A stretch of DNA of 64,000 nt from JBCDHN01 sp965224535 (GTDB taxonomy: Bacteria > Verrucomicrobiota > Verrucomicrobiia > Verrucomicrobiales > DEV007), in assembly GCA_965224535.1 (NCBI GenBank), contig CBDCZR010000008.1:62001-126000 (forward strand). The letters run 5' to 3'. Each line of letters begins with the position of its first letter. Position 1 is the stretch's first letter. Position numbers and translations under genes: made by a program. Under the pieces are notes generated by a model. It saw only the letters and a program-made list of their open reading frames with translations. It had not been told where the DNA came from and did not search any database. Below, in pieces: positions 1 to 10,944 of the stretch.

Positions 1-1105
<1,105 letters not shown>

Positions 1106-1331
1106 GCGGGTAGGGTGATCGAAGGGACGTCAATCCGGGCCTGGAAGGTGAAATTACGGCGCGAAATTTCGCGCGTTTAGCGAGGTCCGGGACATGGTCG
1201 GTTTGTGAGGGAAAATCCTAGCGAGGCAGGCAGGCAACGCAAGCGATTGCGCTTGGTTTTTCGCGATTGTTTCAGGGTGGAAAATGCCTCGAAAAATCGC
1301 GCCATTTTTCTCCGTAAGCGACAAGCCTGAC
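1106..1331. other. Intergenic region upstream of gyrA
   Basis: About 225 bp between the gyrA start and the stop of the upstream dehydrogenase gene. It should carry the gyrA promoter on the minus strand. I see no convincing gene, hairpin-plus-T-run or repeat. Confidence 0.5.
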
Positions 1332-3613
1332 TCACTCCGAAAATCGCTCAAACAACCCGCTAACCGCGATGTTCGGCGATTTTTTGGCGGCTTCGAGAAT
1401 TCGCGCTTTTTTGGCTTCATCCACGTTCCCGAGCATCAGTTGATGGGCTAAAATCAGCGCGTTGGTGGTTGTGTCAGGCTCATCCGGGGTTTCCGGGTTT
1501 TTTCGCGAATCCGGCCCCATGGCCGCGATCCAATCGTGCAGCAGCTTCATCCCGGCGTCGTCGATGGTGTGCGAGCCTAACATGGGCATGTGTCCGATCC
1601 CCTTGGTCGCGGCGCGGTAAAAGAGCACGGAGTTGTAGGGATCGCTGGGCGCAATGAGCTTGGGCGCCTCCAGGCCAAAGCCGCCTTTGCTGGGATCAGC
1701 GCCCAGCAGACTGGTTAGGTGCAGCGGCGCCTGCGCGTTCATCTGGATGGGCACGGAGCCGCCGCCGGAAACGCGGTGACAGTGCGAGCAATTCGCGTGC
1801 AGCCAGGATCGCGCCCGCAGTGCCAGCGGCTTCGTTTCGTCGTTAGGCGAGGCCAGGGGCTGTGTCTCGGCAGCATCCAGGAAATCGTCGTCCACCAGGC
1901 CCAGCGCGCGGAAACGCGGCAACTGGCCGTCGCGGTTCAGTTGGCCGGGAAAAAACGCCAACGCGCGGGTGAAATTTCCGGCGTGGCAGCGGGTGCATTC
2001 CGCGCGGCTGTGAAAGCGCCACGGTCTGCCGCCGATGATGCGATCCTCGCCCTCGGGAGGGACCAGTTCGGCGTCGGTCTCGTCCGCGTTCCAGGCGTAG
2101 GAGTAGCCGTGCCAGTAGCCGTCGAAATGGAGGATCTGCGTCTCAATTTTGCGCCCGCCGGACTCTAACGTTTTCACCAAAACCATGTCCTTGGGCTTGT
2201 TGTAACGCAGCATGGGAACCTGGCGGCGGCGCTGGAATTCGGTCGAAATTCCCAGGTTTCCGGGTAGGCCGGCCCAGTAGCGCGCGTTAGCCCCGTCCTG
2301 CCACATGGGTGCGTTGATTTTAAACTCGTAGACGCCGGGATTTGGCTCCAAACCGGCCACATTGGCGAAAACGCCGGTTTGGCTGAGCATCGTGGGAAAC
2401 TCGACCCGCTCGTCCACATTCGGGTTGGGCACGAGCCGGTGCAGGTTTTGCTCCTCCGGCCAATTCAGGAACACCACCTCGCCGTTCGCGGCCTGGCCGA
2501 AGCTAACCACCCGCATGCGCGTATCGGCGATCCATTCGTTACGCTGCACGGTGTCGCCATCGTCCCACAGCGCCCAAATTCGGCCCGTGACGTAGTCGCC
2601 GTAAAGGTATGCGCCGTCCAAATCCGGCAGCCGCGGGGATTGCGTGACATAGCCGCCGGTAATCGATGCGCCCTCCGCGTGGCTGTAAAAATGGGTGGGC
2701 GGCGAAATCGGCGCCGGGCCCGGATCCTGGCCCGGCTTGATCGGCTGCGGGCCCTCGACGATCGACCAACCGTAGTTGGCGCCGCGCTCCACGCGGAAGA
2801 GCAACTCCCACAGCTCCCAACCCACGTCGGCCACCCAGAGATCGCCGGTTTTCGGGTGAAAACAGAGCTTCCATGGGTTCCTAACGCCGTAAGCCCAAAT
2901 TTCCGGCCGCGTGCCTGACACACCCACAAACGGGTTGTCCGCGGGGATGGCGTAGTTGCGCCCGGCATCGCGCTTATCGACGTCGATTCTTAGCACGGAG
3001 GATGGGAGATCGGAGGTATCCTGGCCGGTGTTGCGCGGGTCCGGCGGGGAGGGAACCTCGGCGTCGCCGGCCAGCACGTAGAGCATGCCATCGGGCCCAA
3101 AACCCAGGTGACCGCCATTGTGGCCGCCGCTTAGCCAGGTGAGCAAAATCTCCTCGCTGGAGGCGTCCAGGCGCAGTTCGCCGGAATGGGCCTTGAACCT
3201 GGAAATCCGCGTTCCATCCGCAAGTTTGTCGCCGATGCGGTAGAAGGCGAAGACCTCGCGGTTGGTGTCAAAGTTAGGGTGGAAGGCGATGCTGAAGATC
3301 GACTCCAATTTCGCCAAATCCTGGCCCAAATCCGCGAACAACGCGGGTTTTTCCACGTTTGCGTCCAAGTTTCCGGGCAAGATCCAGATTTTCCCGCGCC
3401 GTTCGGTAACGAACATCAGCTCGCGGCTCGGCAACCAGGCCACGTCCACGGCGTTGTGGAAACGCACGTGCGGCCAGAGCGGCTTCGGCGACGAAGGGCG
3501 GCGGCGGCTCGGGGGATCCGCTGATGCGCGAGGTCGTCCAGGGCACGCGTTCTTCCGCGTGGAGGATGTGGGAGCAATGTTAGGGCCAAAGCGGCGGCGC
3601 GCGCGAGGTTCAT
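1332..3613 (-). CDS. Secreted PQQ-dependent sugar dehydrogenase-diheme cytochrome c fusion (N-terminus frameshifted)
   Basis: Probable periplasmic oxidoreductase: a soluble glucose/sorbosone dehydrogenase-type beta-propeller followed by a cytochrome c region. The propeller part shows VAWLPSRELMFVTERRG, GGHNGGHLGFGPDGMLY and AYGVRNPWKLCFHP. The C-terminal half has two heme motifs, CTRCH and CSHCH, arranged as in SO2930-type diheme cytochromes. The body (about 3505 down to 1332) is one clean frame. The 5' end is not: a signal-peptide-like start MNLARAAALALTL begins at 3613 in one frame, SHILHAEERVPWTTSRISG follows in a second (about 3579-3510), and PLWPHVRFHNAVDVAW resumes in the third. Two extra single bases explain this. 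It is either assembly error or a recently broken gene. Electron acceptor and substrate cannot be read from sequence. Confidence 0.8.
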
Positions 3614-3691
3614 GCGCGAAGTCTGGCCGGGGAACGGCGGGTTGGCAAGTTTGGCGCGATGACTGCTCCTCAATCCGCAGCGCACCTCGCC

Positions 3692-5316
3692 TCATTTTTG
3701 CAAACGGCCCCTGGCCGTCACCAAGCCCCAAACGAGCAAGAAACATCCCAGCCCGATCGCGATGGAGGTGGCGCGGTTCAGTTGCCGGCTTGTTGCACCG
3801 TCTGCATCCACTCTTGCGCGGCTTTGCTTTCCGATAAATCCTCGAAATCGCGCGCGGCGTTGCGCAGGGTTTTGAAGGCGTCGAGGCGATCGTTGAGGCG
3901 GCGGTGCATTTCGGCGAGATGGAGCTGAATGCGAAGCTGATCCACGCGTTTTTCGTAGGCTCCGCCGGCACGGGTCAGTTGAATTTGGGCTTCTTCCCAG
4001 TTCTTTGGTGTCCAGGGCGCAGAGGGCCAGGTGTTCCAGAAATTCGGGCCGCGTTTGCTTGGCTGAGGCCAGCTCCAGCTTGTAAAAAAGGGCGGTGTTG
4101 GGGAAGGGCTCGCCGTTTCCCCAGCGGGCGTAGGCCAGGCGCAGCACTTGGTAGGGCATGTCCGAGCTTTTGCGCTTGAAGCGCGATTCATCGAAGGAGC
4201 GGCGCAAATCCGGGAACGGCGCGTAGAGGGGGTCGCCCACGGCCAGATTCACCCAGGAAACGCTTTTTCGGGCCATGTAGGCGCTCTCGATGAAGGTGAA
4301 GCCGCGGGTGAGCCGGTCGATGAAAACGTCGATCTGGTGGGCGAATTCCGCGGCGTTTCGTAGGCCTCGCCAAGGACCGCGGCGGCTCCTTCGTCGAGCA
4401 GCGGGCCCGCCCAAAATTCCTCGGCGGAACGCAAGTGTGGCGGCGTTTTTGGGGTGAACGTGGCAGGCAACCGCCCCGGGGCGTAAGCGCGGCCTTTGCC
4501 GGTAAACGGGCCGTTGGCGTGCTCCGCGCCGGCGCCCAGGTAGAGGATGGGGTCGCCCAGGGGGTAGTTGAGCGGGAAATGCTCGGGATGCCGGTCGGCG
4601 GTGACGGGGACGCCGATGCGGCGAATGGCGTTGGCGGCGTTTTTCAGCGCGGTTTGCGTTTCCGGGCCGCTTTCGCCGCCGAGATCGACGTAGGCCTGGC
4701 CCCATAGCCCGCGGGTTTCGGCGCGCAGAGTGTCGTCGATCGCGCGGCGGCAAATTTCGGCGTTTGGGCCGTCGACTCGCCCCACCAGCATGATGGGCAG
4801 ACTGGCGGAGTGAAAAGGCAGTTGGTGGCGAAAATACGGGTTGGTGAGCGGACCGCCAGTGGTGAGCCCCGGCTGACCCAGGGTGCAAAGCTCCGAATCC
4901 ACGGTGGCGGCGGCCGATTTGGCGGTACCAGCGGCAAAGTCGCCATCGCCGCGGATTTTTACCGGCATCCCATGCATCAGCACGAGCACCTTGGCCGTGC
5001 TGCGCAGGCTTTGGTCGCCGGTTTTGGGATCGCGCACCGGCATCCACCAACCGCCGCTCAGCAAGGTCTCGCGCAAAGGATCGTGGATTGTCGCGTCGAA
5101 CTGTTTGCGCGAAATTTCTTCGGTCGTGGGGCAATCCAGCGCGATGACGTTGCGTAGCGGGATTTCGCGGGCTTGGGCGTAGTATCGGCCCAATTCTTGG
5201 GAACCGGGGAGGGCGGAATTGCAAACCACGAGCGTGAACTGGGAGTAAACGGAGGAGCGGCGGATTTCGGGAGTTTCCAGGTCACAAACCCCAATTTCCA
5301 AGCAAATCCCAAGCAT
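3692..5316 (-). pseudogene. TIGR03790 family protein, interrupted by 2-3 frameshifts
   Basis: The TIGR03790 family has no assigned function and is common in PVC and related bacteria. The N-terminal two thirds (5316 to about 4365) read cleanly: VVCNSALPGSQELGRYYAQA, IPLRNVIALDCPTTEEISR, LMLVGRVDGP-like segments. At about 4360 the reading moves to another frame (NAAEFAHQIDVFIDRLTRG, then SVSWVNLAVGDPLYAPFPD, the family's hallmark ending). At about 4000 it moves back (WEEAQIQLTRAGGAYEKRV) and reaches a stop at 3778. A third shift there would add a transmembrane tail (TSIAIGLGCFLLVWGLVTA) ending at 3692. The start at 5316 is weak because the region just upstream is repeat-like. Indels in the assembly and true decay are equally possible. 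Confidence 0.7.
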
Positions 5317-5415
5317 CAGCCAACAAATCCCAAACCCCGAACGGGCGGTTTGGATGGCTGAGGCTGGATTCTGGAATTTGGTTGGGATTTTGGGGCTTGG
5401 TGCTTGGATTTTTTG
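5255..5415. repeat. Degenerate TTTGGGATTTGG-type repeat patch
   Basis: Both arms of this patch are runs of related words: on the minus strand side AAATCCCAA / AACCCCAATTTCC, then on the plus side GGAATTTGGTTGGGATTTTGG and GGGGCTTGGTGCTTGGATTT. Similar patches occur at 20515-20562, 30890-30940 and 40955-40985. It separates the TIGR03790 gene from the MBL hydrolase gene and partly overlaps the proposed 5' end of the former. Confidence 0.6.
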
Positions 5416-5418
5416 CCG

Positions 5419-6201
5419 TTAGACGTGGAGTTTGAGCCCGTCGTAGGCAAACTTGACGCCGGCCGGCAATTTCGCCTCATCCACGTCGTGATCGACGTCG
5501 TGGCACATGTGGGTGAGCCAGGTTTCGCGCGGTTGCACTTTTTCGACGACGGCGAGGGCTTGCTCGACGCTCAGGTGGGTGGGAATGTCGCGAAAACTGG
5601 TGGCGTCCAGGATCAGGCAGTCCAAATCGCGCATCGCGTCCATGGCCTCATCGCTGATGATCTTGCAATCCGGCACGTAAGCCAGCCGCCGGTCCTCGCG
5701 CTCGAAAGCGTAGCCGACGGTGCGAACCTTGCCGTGGCGAACATTGAGTGGGGTGACGCGAATTTCGGCGTTTGCGATCGAAAACGGCCCATCGACCACA
5801 TTTTGGACCGGTTTGACGTAAACGCTGTGCCAGTTGGACTTATCGAAGGCAAAACCGAAGGCGAGCTGGATTTTTTCCAGGCACTCTTGGGTCCCGAAAA
5901 TGGGGATGGTGGCCTCTCCCTGGCAAAACCGGCGCAAATCGTCGAAACCCATGACGTGGTCGGTATGGGCGTGGGTGTAGAGGGCGGCATCGACTTCGAC
6001 AATCCCCTCCCGCAGGCATTGCGCGCGAAAATCCGGGCCGGTATCGACCACGAAGCGAAAATCCGGCGTTTCCACGTAAATCGACGCTCTGAGCCGCCGA
6101 TTTCGCGGATTATCCGACGTGCAAACCGGGCAAGCGCAGCCGACCATGGGGACGCCGACGGAGGTCCCTGTGCCAAGGAAAGTGACGCGAAAACCGCTCA
6201 T
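5419..6201 (-). CDS. MBL-fold metallo-hydrolase, PhnP-like
   Basis: Predicted cytosolic Zn or Mn phosphodiesterase-type hydrolase of the metallo-beta-lactamase superfamily, 260 aa. It has the binuclear-site motif THAHTDHVMG (His77, His79, Asp81, His82), a downstream LNVRHGK histidine and a C-terminal THMCHDVDHD block. The N-terminal GCACPVCTSDNPRNRRLRAS cysteine cluster is the structural zinc site seen in the PhnP/cyclic-phosphate phosphodiesterase-like subgroup. The physiological substrate is unknown. ATG at 6201 has no SD. It may be co-transcribed with the genes below it. Confidence 0.88.
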   Translation of the reverse strand: MSGFRVTFLGTGTSVGVPMVGCACPVCTSDNPRNRRLRASIYVETPDFRFVVDTGPDFRAQCLREGIVEVDAALYTHAHTDHVMGFDDLRRFCQGEATIPIFGTQECLEKIQLAFGFAFDKSNWHSVYVKPVQNVVDGPFSIANAEIRVTPLNVRHGKVRTVGYAFEREDRRLAYVPDCKIISDEAMDAMRDLDCLILDATSFRDIPTHLSVEQALAVVEKVQPRETWLTHMCHDVDHDVDEAKLPAGVKFAYDGLKLHV

Positions 6202-6285
6202 AATGGGGAAAGGATGCCGATTTACGACGTAGCGGGGTGAAAGTCCACGAAATTGCGCGGCGGCGAAGGGTTGCGCGTTGACTCA

Positions 6286-6309
6286 TAAAAAAGAAACCGA
6301 AGCGGTTCT
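6286..6309 (-). terminator. Rho-independent terminator for the 6369-7184 gene
   Basis: Read on the minus strand, a short stem AACCG-CTT-CGGTT (6307-6295) is followed by TTTCTTTTTTAT. It lies 60 bp past the stop of the membrane SHD1 gene, which is the expected place for an intrinsic terminator. Confidence 0.6.
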
Positions 6310-6368
6310 TGTTCTGTTTGGGTTTCGCCAGTTCACCGGGCAGGCGAACGCTACGGTAGTGGTGGGGC

Positions 6369-7184
6369 TTACCGCGATCGGTGTTGCCACGCTGAAATGA
6401 GAAGGAGATCTTTCGCCGAGAGGTTGTCTGCAGGAAAACGGTAAGTTTTGCCGTCTTCTTTGGAAAATTTCACAAAAATCTTACCATTTTCCTCTTCAGT
6501 TCCCTCAAAGCGAGCTGTCATGACCCGACCCTTTTTGTCCGTCCACACCCGAAAGTCGTTTGGGTCAGCGGGCGTGTTTTTGGTTTGAGTTTCAACCTGC
6601 CCGGAGTTGGGCATTTCTTTGACTGACGGTGTTTGCTCTGCCTGCGGAAGCTCCCTTGCGCTTTCCTCGGCGGTAGTCGTTTCTTCTGCTCCATCAGCTT
6701 GGTTGGATGGAGGCGCCGGCTCGATCGCGTTTGAGTCAGGCACCTCCACTGGCGGTTTGTCTGCGGATTCCTGAGATTGAGATTCCTCGGTTTCGGGGTA
6801 GGAGGGTTGCCGATGCTCTTCCCTTTCTATCGGCTTCTGACGCTTTGTCGGCGGGGGCAAATCTTCGGCAACGAGGCCTTCGGCATCGTCCAGTAATCGA
6901 ACGATTTCCGTTCCGTTCATCCAGGCGCCAGCCGTGAAGAGGACCAAAATCGCAGACCAAACCGGGAGGGGAATAAAATAGATGCTGTGGTCCCAAACGG
7001 ACGGCTTAGTGGCTGAAAATTGAACGATCATTGCCAGAATCAAGGCAATGGTTGCCGCAATGCCAAACTGGTGATCGTGAATCCACGGATTTTTATGGGT
7101 GATGGTAAAAATAATGGTCCCTAAAAATCCCAGGATTGCCATTCCCAGAAACGGGCCACCACGTCCTTTCCAGACAACAAGCAT
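6369..7184 (-). CDS. Membrane protein with C-terminal SHD1-like domain
   Basis: Function unknown. The N-terminal 100 residues contain three hydrophobic segments (around MAILGFLGTIIFTI, IAATIALILAMIVQF and VWSAILVLFTAGAW). A Glu/Pro/Ser-rich linker follows, and the C-terminus carries an SHD1-type module (FRVWTDKKGRVMTARFEGT ... YRFPADNLSAKD). In PVC bacteria this module is frequent in envelope proteins; its ligand is not known. The ATG at 7184 is preferred; an alternative ATG in frame lies at 7220. It is divergent from the prepilin gene and ends before a terminator at 6286-6309. A second SHD1 protein lies at 60079. Confidence 0.65.
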   Translation of the reverse strand: MLVVWKGRGGPFLGMAILGFLGTIIFTITHKNPWIHDHQFGIAATIALILAMIVQFSATKPSVWDHSIYFIPLPVWSAILVLFTAGAWMNGTEIVRLLDDAEGLVAEDLPPPTKRQKPIEREEHRQPSYPETEESQSQESADKPPVEVPDSNAIEPAPPSNQADGAEETTTAEESARELPQAEQTPSVKEMPNSGQVETQTKNTPADPNDFRVWTDKKGRVMTARFEGTEEENGKIFVKFSKEDGKTYRFPADNLSAKDLLLISAWQHRSR

Positions 7185-7220
7185 GGTGGCAAGGATGCAA
7201 AATCGCCCCGCGAGTCGCAA

Positions 7221-7355
7221 GCAATAATTTCATACTTTAAGTCAACAGGCAGCAGGATTGGGCAAAAATGGTTCATAAATTTAATAATTTTCATAAATTT
7301 GGTTTGGCGGCTTCGCGAAAGAGGTTATCCTTACCGTAGCAACTCACTCATCCTC
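7221..7355. promoter_or_regulatory. AT-rich divergent promoter region
   Basis: The only strongly AT-rich spacer in the first 14 kb lies between the membrane SHD1 gene (minus) and the prepilin gene (plus). It contains a direct repeat of CATAAATTT (around 7274 and 7291) separated by AATAATTTT. The composition and divergence suggest promoters in both directions and perhaps an operator; no exact -35/-10 pair is claimed. Confidence 0.45.
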
Positions 7356-8936
7356 ATGAAATCACTCCAACTCTCCCGTCAGCGGGGCATTTCCATGGTG
7401 GAACTGCTGGCTACCGTGGTCGTCATTGCCTTGATCGTCTCTGCCGGCTTCATCCTTGTCGGCAAGGTCGCGGAAAACTCCAAGTTCACCAAGCTGGAGG
7501 TCGACGTAGCCAGCATCAACACCTCCATCAACGTCTACCTGGCCAGTGGCGGGAATCTGGATGGGTTGACCGAGCCGCAAACCATCATCGACAAGCTGAA
7601 AACCGCCCGGGCGCTGCCGAATGCCGAGCGCTACGCAGGGCTGCGATCCTCGATGATCGACAAGCGGCTGGCGGCGGTGATGCAAACCGCGGCGGAGGCG
7701 GCGACCTCAACGCCGCGAGCGATTTGGAACGACGCCAAAGACCGGTTTGAAGTCGCCGACACCGGATCCAACGGGGTGAAGCATTTTATCCTGGACGATG
7801 CCATGGCCGCGGTTTTCTACGGAACCGAAGAACGCGCCGATTCCGCCATCGACGTCAATCCTGACGATGGCTGGGTGTGGATCGGAGGCGCGGACGCCTC
7901 TCCCTTGGATGGGCCGCAGGCGACAGTCGTCCCTTTGGGCGCGGGATCGACGAGTTCCGACTCCAGCGGAACCGATTCCGGCGACGGATCGGACGGATCT
8001 TCCGGCAGCGACGGGAGCGGCGATGACGGTAGCGACGATGACGGCGATGACGGCGGATCGGGCTCGGGAACTGACGGCGGCGACGATGGGGGGCCTCCCC
8101 CGCCGGAGCGGCTCAACAGGCCCCAAATCTACCCCACCCAAACCAAACACCCGGCGGACAGCTTTCCGTTGCCCATCACCATCACCGATTTCAACCCCCC
8201 GGCCGTGTCCGAGCTGCAGTACAGCGTCGACGGCGGCCCCTGGATGGTGTATTCCGGCGGTTTCACCGTCAACTCCGGCCAAAACGTAAAAGCCAAGGCC
8301 GTGGCGCTGGACACCGTCAACTACATCGACAGCTACACCCGCTCGCGCACCTACAAAGAGCTGGTGAGCAACTTTGCCGGCAGCCCCACGCCAACGTGGG
8401 AAAACGTCCAGGGCGGGCAAAACCTGGAGTATGAGGTGACGTCCCCGGCGCCCAACAAAGCGGACCTGGTTCACGGAGACACCACCATCATCATCAACGG
8501 CGAGGAGCAGGAAGCCGGCACGGCCAACTCGCTGAAATTCACCGCGGAAACCTTCAGCACGCCACCCAGCCAACTGGCCGCGCTGGGGCAGCTCCACTTC
8601 TTCAACGGCAGCACTTTCAACCAAAGCGACGCGGAATCCGCCACCCTCAAGCTGGTGCTGGACTTCACCGATCCCACTACCTACCAAGAGACGGTGAACG
8701 TCCCCATGACTCTAACCAGCACGCCGAATTCCAACGACCCCTACGAGAGCGCCGACAGCGTTTCGCTCGGCCAGCAGTGGTTTTGGCTCTCCCAGCCCAT
8801 CAACGGGGTGAACTACTACCTCTACCTGGAATTTGGCCCCGCGCAAAGCGGCGGCTACGGCACCAACACCGCCCTGCACGCCTTTGAGGGCGCCGAGGCG
8901 GAGGTGGAGGTGCGCGGGAAATTCGTGCCGCAATAG
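7356..8936 (+). CDS. Large type IV prepilin/pseudopilin-like protein
   Basis: Secreted or surface protein of 526 aa with a class III prepilin leader: a short basic leader (MKSLQLSRQRG) followed by ISMVELLATVVVIALIVSAG, with Glu at position 5 of the mature form as in type IV pilins. After a pilin-like domain (to about residue 200) comes a linker of Asp/Ser/Gly (about 215-260), then a chitobiase C-terminal-like segment (ELQYSVDGGPWMVYSGGF) and a beta-rich C-terminal part. At this length it is far bigger than a major pilin, so a tip-type or minor pseudopilin with an adhesive module is likely. The ATG at 7356 is chosen because it places the leader correctly. A PilT-like ATPase is encoded 5 kb downstream. 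Confidence 0.78.
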   Translation: MKSLQLSRQRGISMVELLATVVVIALIVSAGFILVGKVAENSKFTKLEVDVASINTSINVYLASGGNLDGLTEPQTIIDKLKTARALPNAERYAGLRSSMIDKRLAAVMQTAAEAATSTPRAIWNDAKDRFEVADTGSNGVKHFILDDAMAAVFYGTEERADSAIDVNPDDGWVWIGGADASPLDGPQATVVPLGAGSTSSDSSGTDSGDGSDGSSGSDGSGDDGSDDDGDDGGSGSGTDGGDDGGPPPPERLNRPQIYPTQTKHPADSFPLPITITDFNPPAVSELQYSVDGGPWMVYSGGFTVNSGQNVKAKAVALDTVNYIDSYTRSRTYKELVSNFAGSPTPTWENVQGGQNLEYEVTSPAPNKADLVHGDTTIIINGEEQEAGTANSLKFTAETFSTPPSQLAALGQLHFFNGSTFNQSDAESATLKLVLDFTDPTTYQETVNVPMTLTSTPNSNDPYESADSVSLGQQWFWLSQPINGVNYYLYLEFGPAQSGGYGTNTALHAFEGAEAEVEVRGKFVPQ

Positions 8937-9528
8937 ACTGGCCGCACCACACCTGTCGAACTAGTTTTGCCCGCCCAAAAACGGGTGTGGACCGCGCGAA
9001 AGCTCGTTGAAGCCGGTTTCGGATGAAACGGATTGGTCAGACTTTCAATTCATCCACGCCGGTTGGCCCCAAAACCGGTTTACGTGAGCCAATTGGACGT
9101 CAGCGTTGGGTAAACTTGGCAATTTGTCCGGCAGGCAGGTGTGCCAGATTTTGACCCGCCACGGTTTTGCCGGTGAAAGGGCAGCTGCAATCCATCATTC
9201 GGCAATCTGGAGTCGCTCGGGAAGTTCCAGCGATTTCACGCGTGTCACCCAGTGACGCGCAGGGTAGCGTCGGTGATTGGGTAAAGCCCGGTGGGTTGCG
9301 TCAGGCTGAAGGCCGGCGTTTCCGGGCAAAACGGCTCAGCCGGTTCTGATCGTGAAAGAAGACGTAACCAAGGAGGTCGCCAACTCCTCCGAGATTTTCC
9401 GCATCATTCGAGCCGACGAGTTGTTTTGACCAATTGCCACTCATGGTGAACAAAATTGGATCATGCGAAAAGTAAAATTCTCCACGTTGCGGACGTTTCT
9501 TTACAGACTCACTCTATCCAATCGCGCT
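8937..9528. other. 592-bp gap; mostly non-coding, with a possible GST-like gene remnant
   Basis: Just after the prepilin stop, CACACC (8946) and GGTGTG (about 8986) could pair but no T-run follows, so a terminator is doubtful. No full reading frame is convincing. The 9310-9429 stretch resembles the end of a glutathione-transferase N-domain and is listed separately. Confidence 0.5.
9310..9429 (+). pseudogene. Possible remnant of a glutathione-transferase-like gene
   Basis: A 39-codon open stretch between two stops reads QPVLIVKEDVTKEVANSSEI followed by FRIIRADELF. Thioredoxin-fold GST domains, including glutathionyl-hydroquinone reductases, end with a PVL-x-D/K ... V-x-N/E-S-S/A-E-I-I-R pattern at this point. 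There is no start codon and nothing similar upstream, so it would be a decayed fragment. The match is by eye only. Confidence 0.25.
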
Positions 9529-10944
9529 ATGCCTGTGAACTCACTTTCTGATTCATCACTCCCGGAGGAAAACCGTCTCTCCCGCCGTCAACTTCTGCGA
9601 AACTCCACCACCAGCTTCGCCGGACTGGCGCTGAGCGCTCTCGCCCACGAATTGGCTGGCGCCGCTGAGGAACCCGGACCGCTCGATCCGAAAAAGCCGC
9701 ACCTCACGGCGCGCGCCAAATCGGTGATCTACCTGTCGATGAACGGCGGGCCGTCGCAGGTGGATACGTTCGACTACAAACCGGAGTTGCAGAAGCACGA
9801 CGGCAAATCGGCCGACGCGGTAGGCGGCGGGACGGCGTCTCGTTTAGCCAGAAAGGGCAAACTGTGGGGCTCGCCGTGGAAGTTTGCCCAGCACGGCGAG
9901 AGTGGGCTGCCCATCTCCGAACTGCTTCCCAATATCGCTCGCCACGCTGACGATTTGTGCATCCTCAACGGCATGCACACCGATGTTTCCGGCCATGCGC
10001 TGGCGACGCAGATGCAGTTCACCGGCAGTTTTCAGTTCACGCGGCCATCGCTCGGCTCGTGGGTGCTCTACGGGCTCGGCTCGGAGGCGACCGACATTCC
10101 TGGCTTCGTTTCGATGCGCAAACGCGAGTTCGGCCCGGCCTTTCTGCCGCCCTACTATCAGCCGACCGAGTTGGACGTGAAAATCGGCGTCGGCAACATT
10201 CGCAACCCGTCGATGACGCGCCAGGAGCAACGCGCCCAGCTCGATTTTCTCCATCAACTCAATCAGCGGAACGCCGAGCAAAACACGGCGCTAACCAGCG
10301 CGGTAGACAGCCTGCGCGCCGACTACGAAATGGCCTTCCGCATGCAGTCATCGCTACCCGGAGTGCTCGACCTGAAGGACGAATCGCCTAAGGTGCTGGA
10401 GGAATATGGCATCAACGGCACGCGCACGCGTGGTTTCGGCACGCAATGTCTCATCGCGCGGCGTTTGGTGCAAAAAGGCGTGCGTTTCGTGCAGGTGCAA
10501 CATGGCGGGTGGGATCAGCATCACACGTTGGTGGATGATTTGACGTCGAATTGCGAGGCCACGGACCAACCGGTCGCGGCGTTGTTGGCTGATTTGAAGC
10601 GGCACAGTTTGCTGGACGAAACGCTCGTCATCTGGGGCGGCGAATTCGGACGCACGCCGTTTTCCGAGGACTGGACCTCCGGCCGCCCCAAGGGCCGCGA
10701 TCACAACGCGGTAGGTTATACCATGTGGCTGGCCGGCGGCGGGGTGAAAGGCGGCCTGCGCTATGGCAGCACGGATGATTTGGGCAGCAAAGCGGTGGAT
10801 GGCCGGGTTCACATTCACGATTTGCACGCCACGGTTTTGCACCTGTTAGGATTGGATCACACCCGGCTCACGTTTCGTTACGGCGGCCGCGATTTCCGCC
10901 TGACCGACGTTCACGGCGAAGTGGCGCATGACATTATCGCGTGA
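9529..10944 (+). CDS. DUF1501 family secreted protein (Tat signal)
   Basis: Member of the DUF1501 family (alkaline-phosphatase/sulfatase-like fold) abundant in Planctomycetes and Verrucomicrobia; its reaction is unknown. The ATG at 9529 gives a twin-arginine leader with SRRQLLRN followed by a hydrophobic stretch and AGAAEEP. Family landmarks are YLSMNGGPSQVDTFDYKPEL near residue 70, VRFVQVQHGGWDQH, VIWGGEFGRTPFSE and the C-terminal HDLHATVLHLLGLDH. These genes usually sit next to a DUF1549/DUF1553 partner; here the nearest one is 11 kb away on the other strand. Confidence 0.9.
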   Translation: MPVNSLSDSSLPEENRLSRRQLLRNSTTSFAGLALSALAHELAGAAEEPGPLDPKKPHLTARAKSVIYLSMNGGPSQVDTFDYKPELQKHDGKSADAVGGGTASRLARKGKLWGSPWKFAQHGESGLPISELLPNIARHADDLCILNGMHTDVSGHALATQMQFTGSFQFTRPSLGSWVLYGLGSEATDIPGFVSMRKREFGPAFLPPYYQPTELDVKIGVGNIRNPSMTRQEQRAQLDFLHQLNQRNAEQNTALTSAVDSLRADYEMAFRMQSSLPGVLDLKDESPKVLEEYGINGTRTRGFGTQCLIARRLVQKGVRFVQVQHGGWDQHHTLVDDLTSNCEATDQPVAALLADLKRHSLLDETLVIWGGEFGRTPFSEDWTSGRPKGRDHNAVGYTMWLAGGGVKGGLRYGSTDDLGSKAVDGRVHIHDLHATVLHLLGLDHTRLTFRYGGRDFRLTDVHGEVAHDIIA

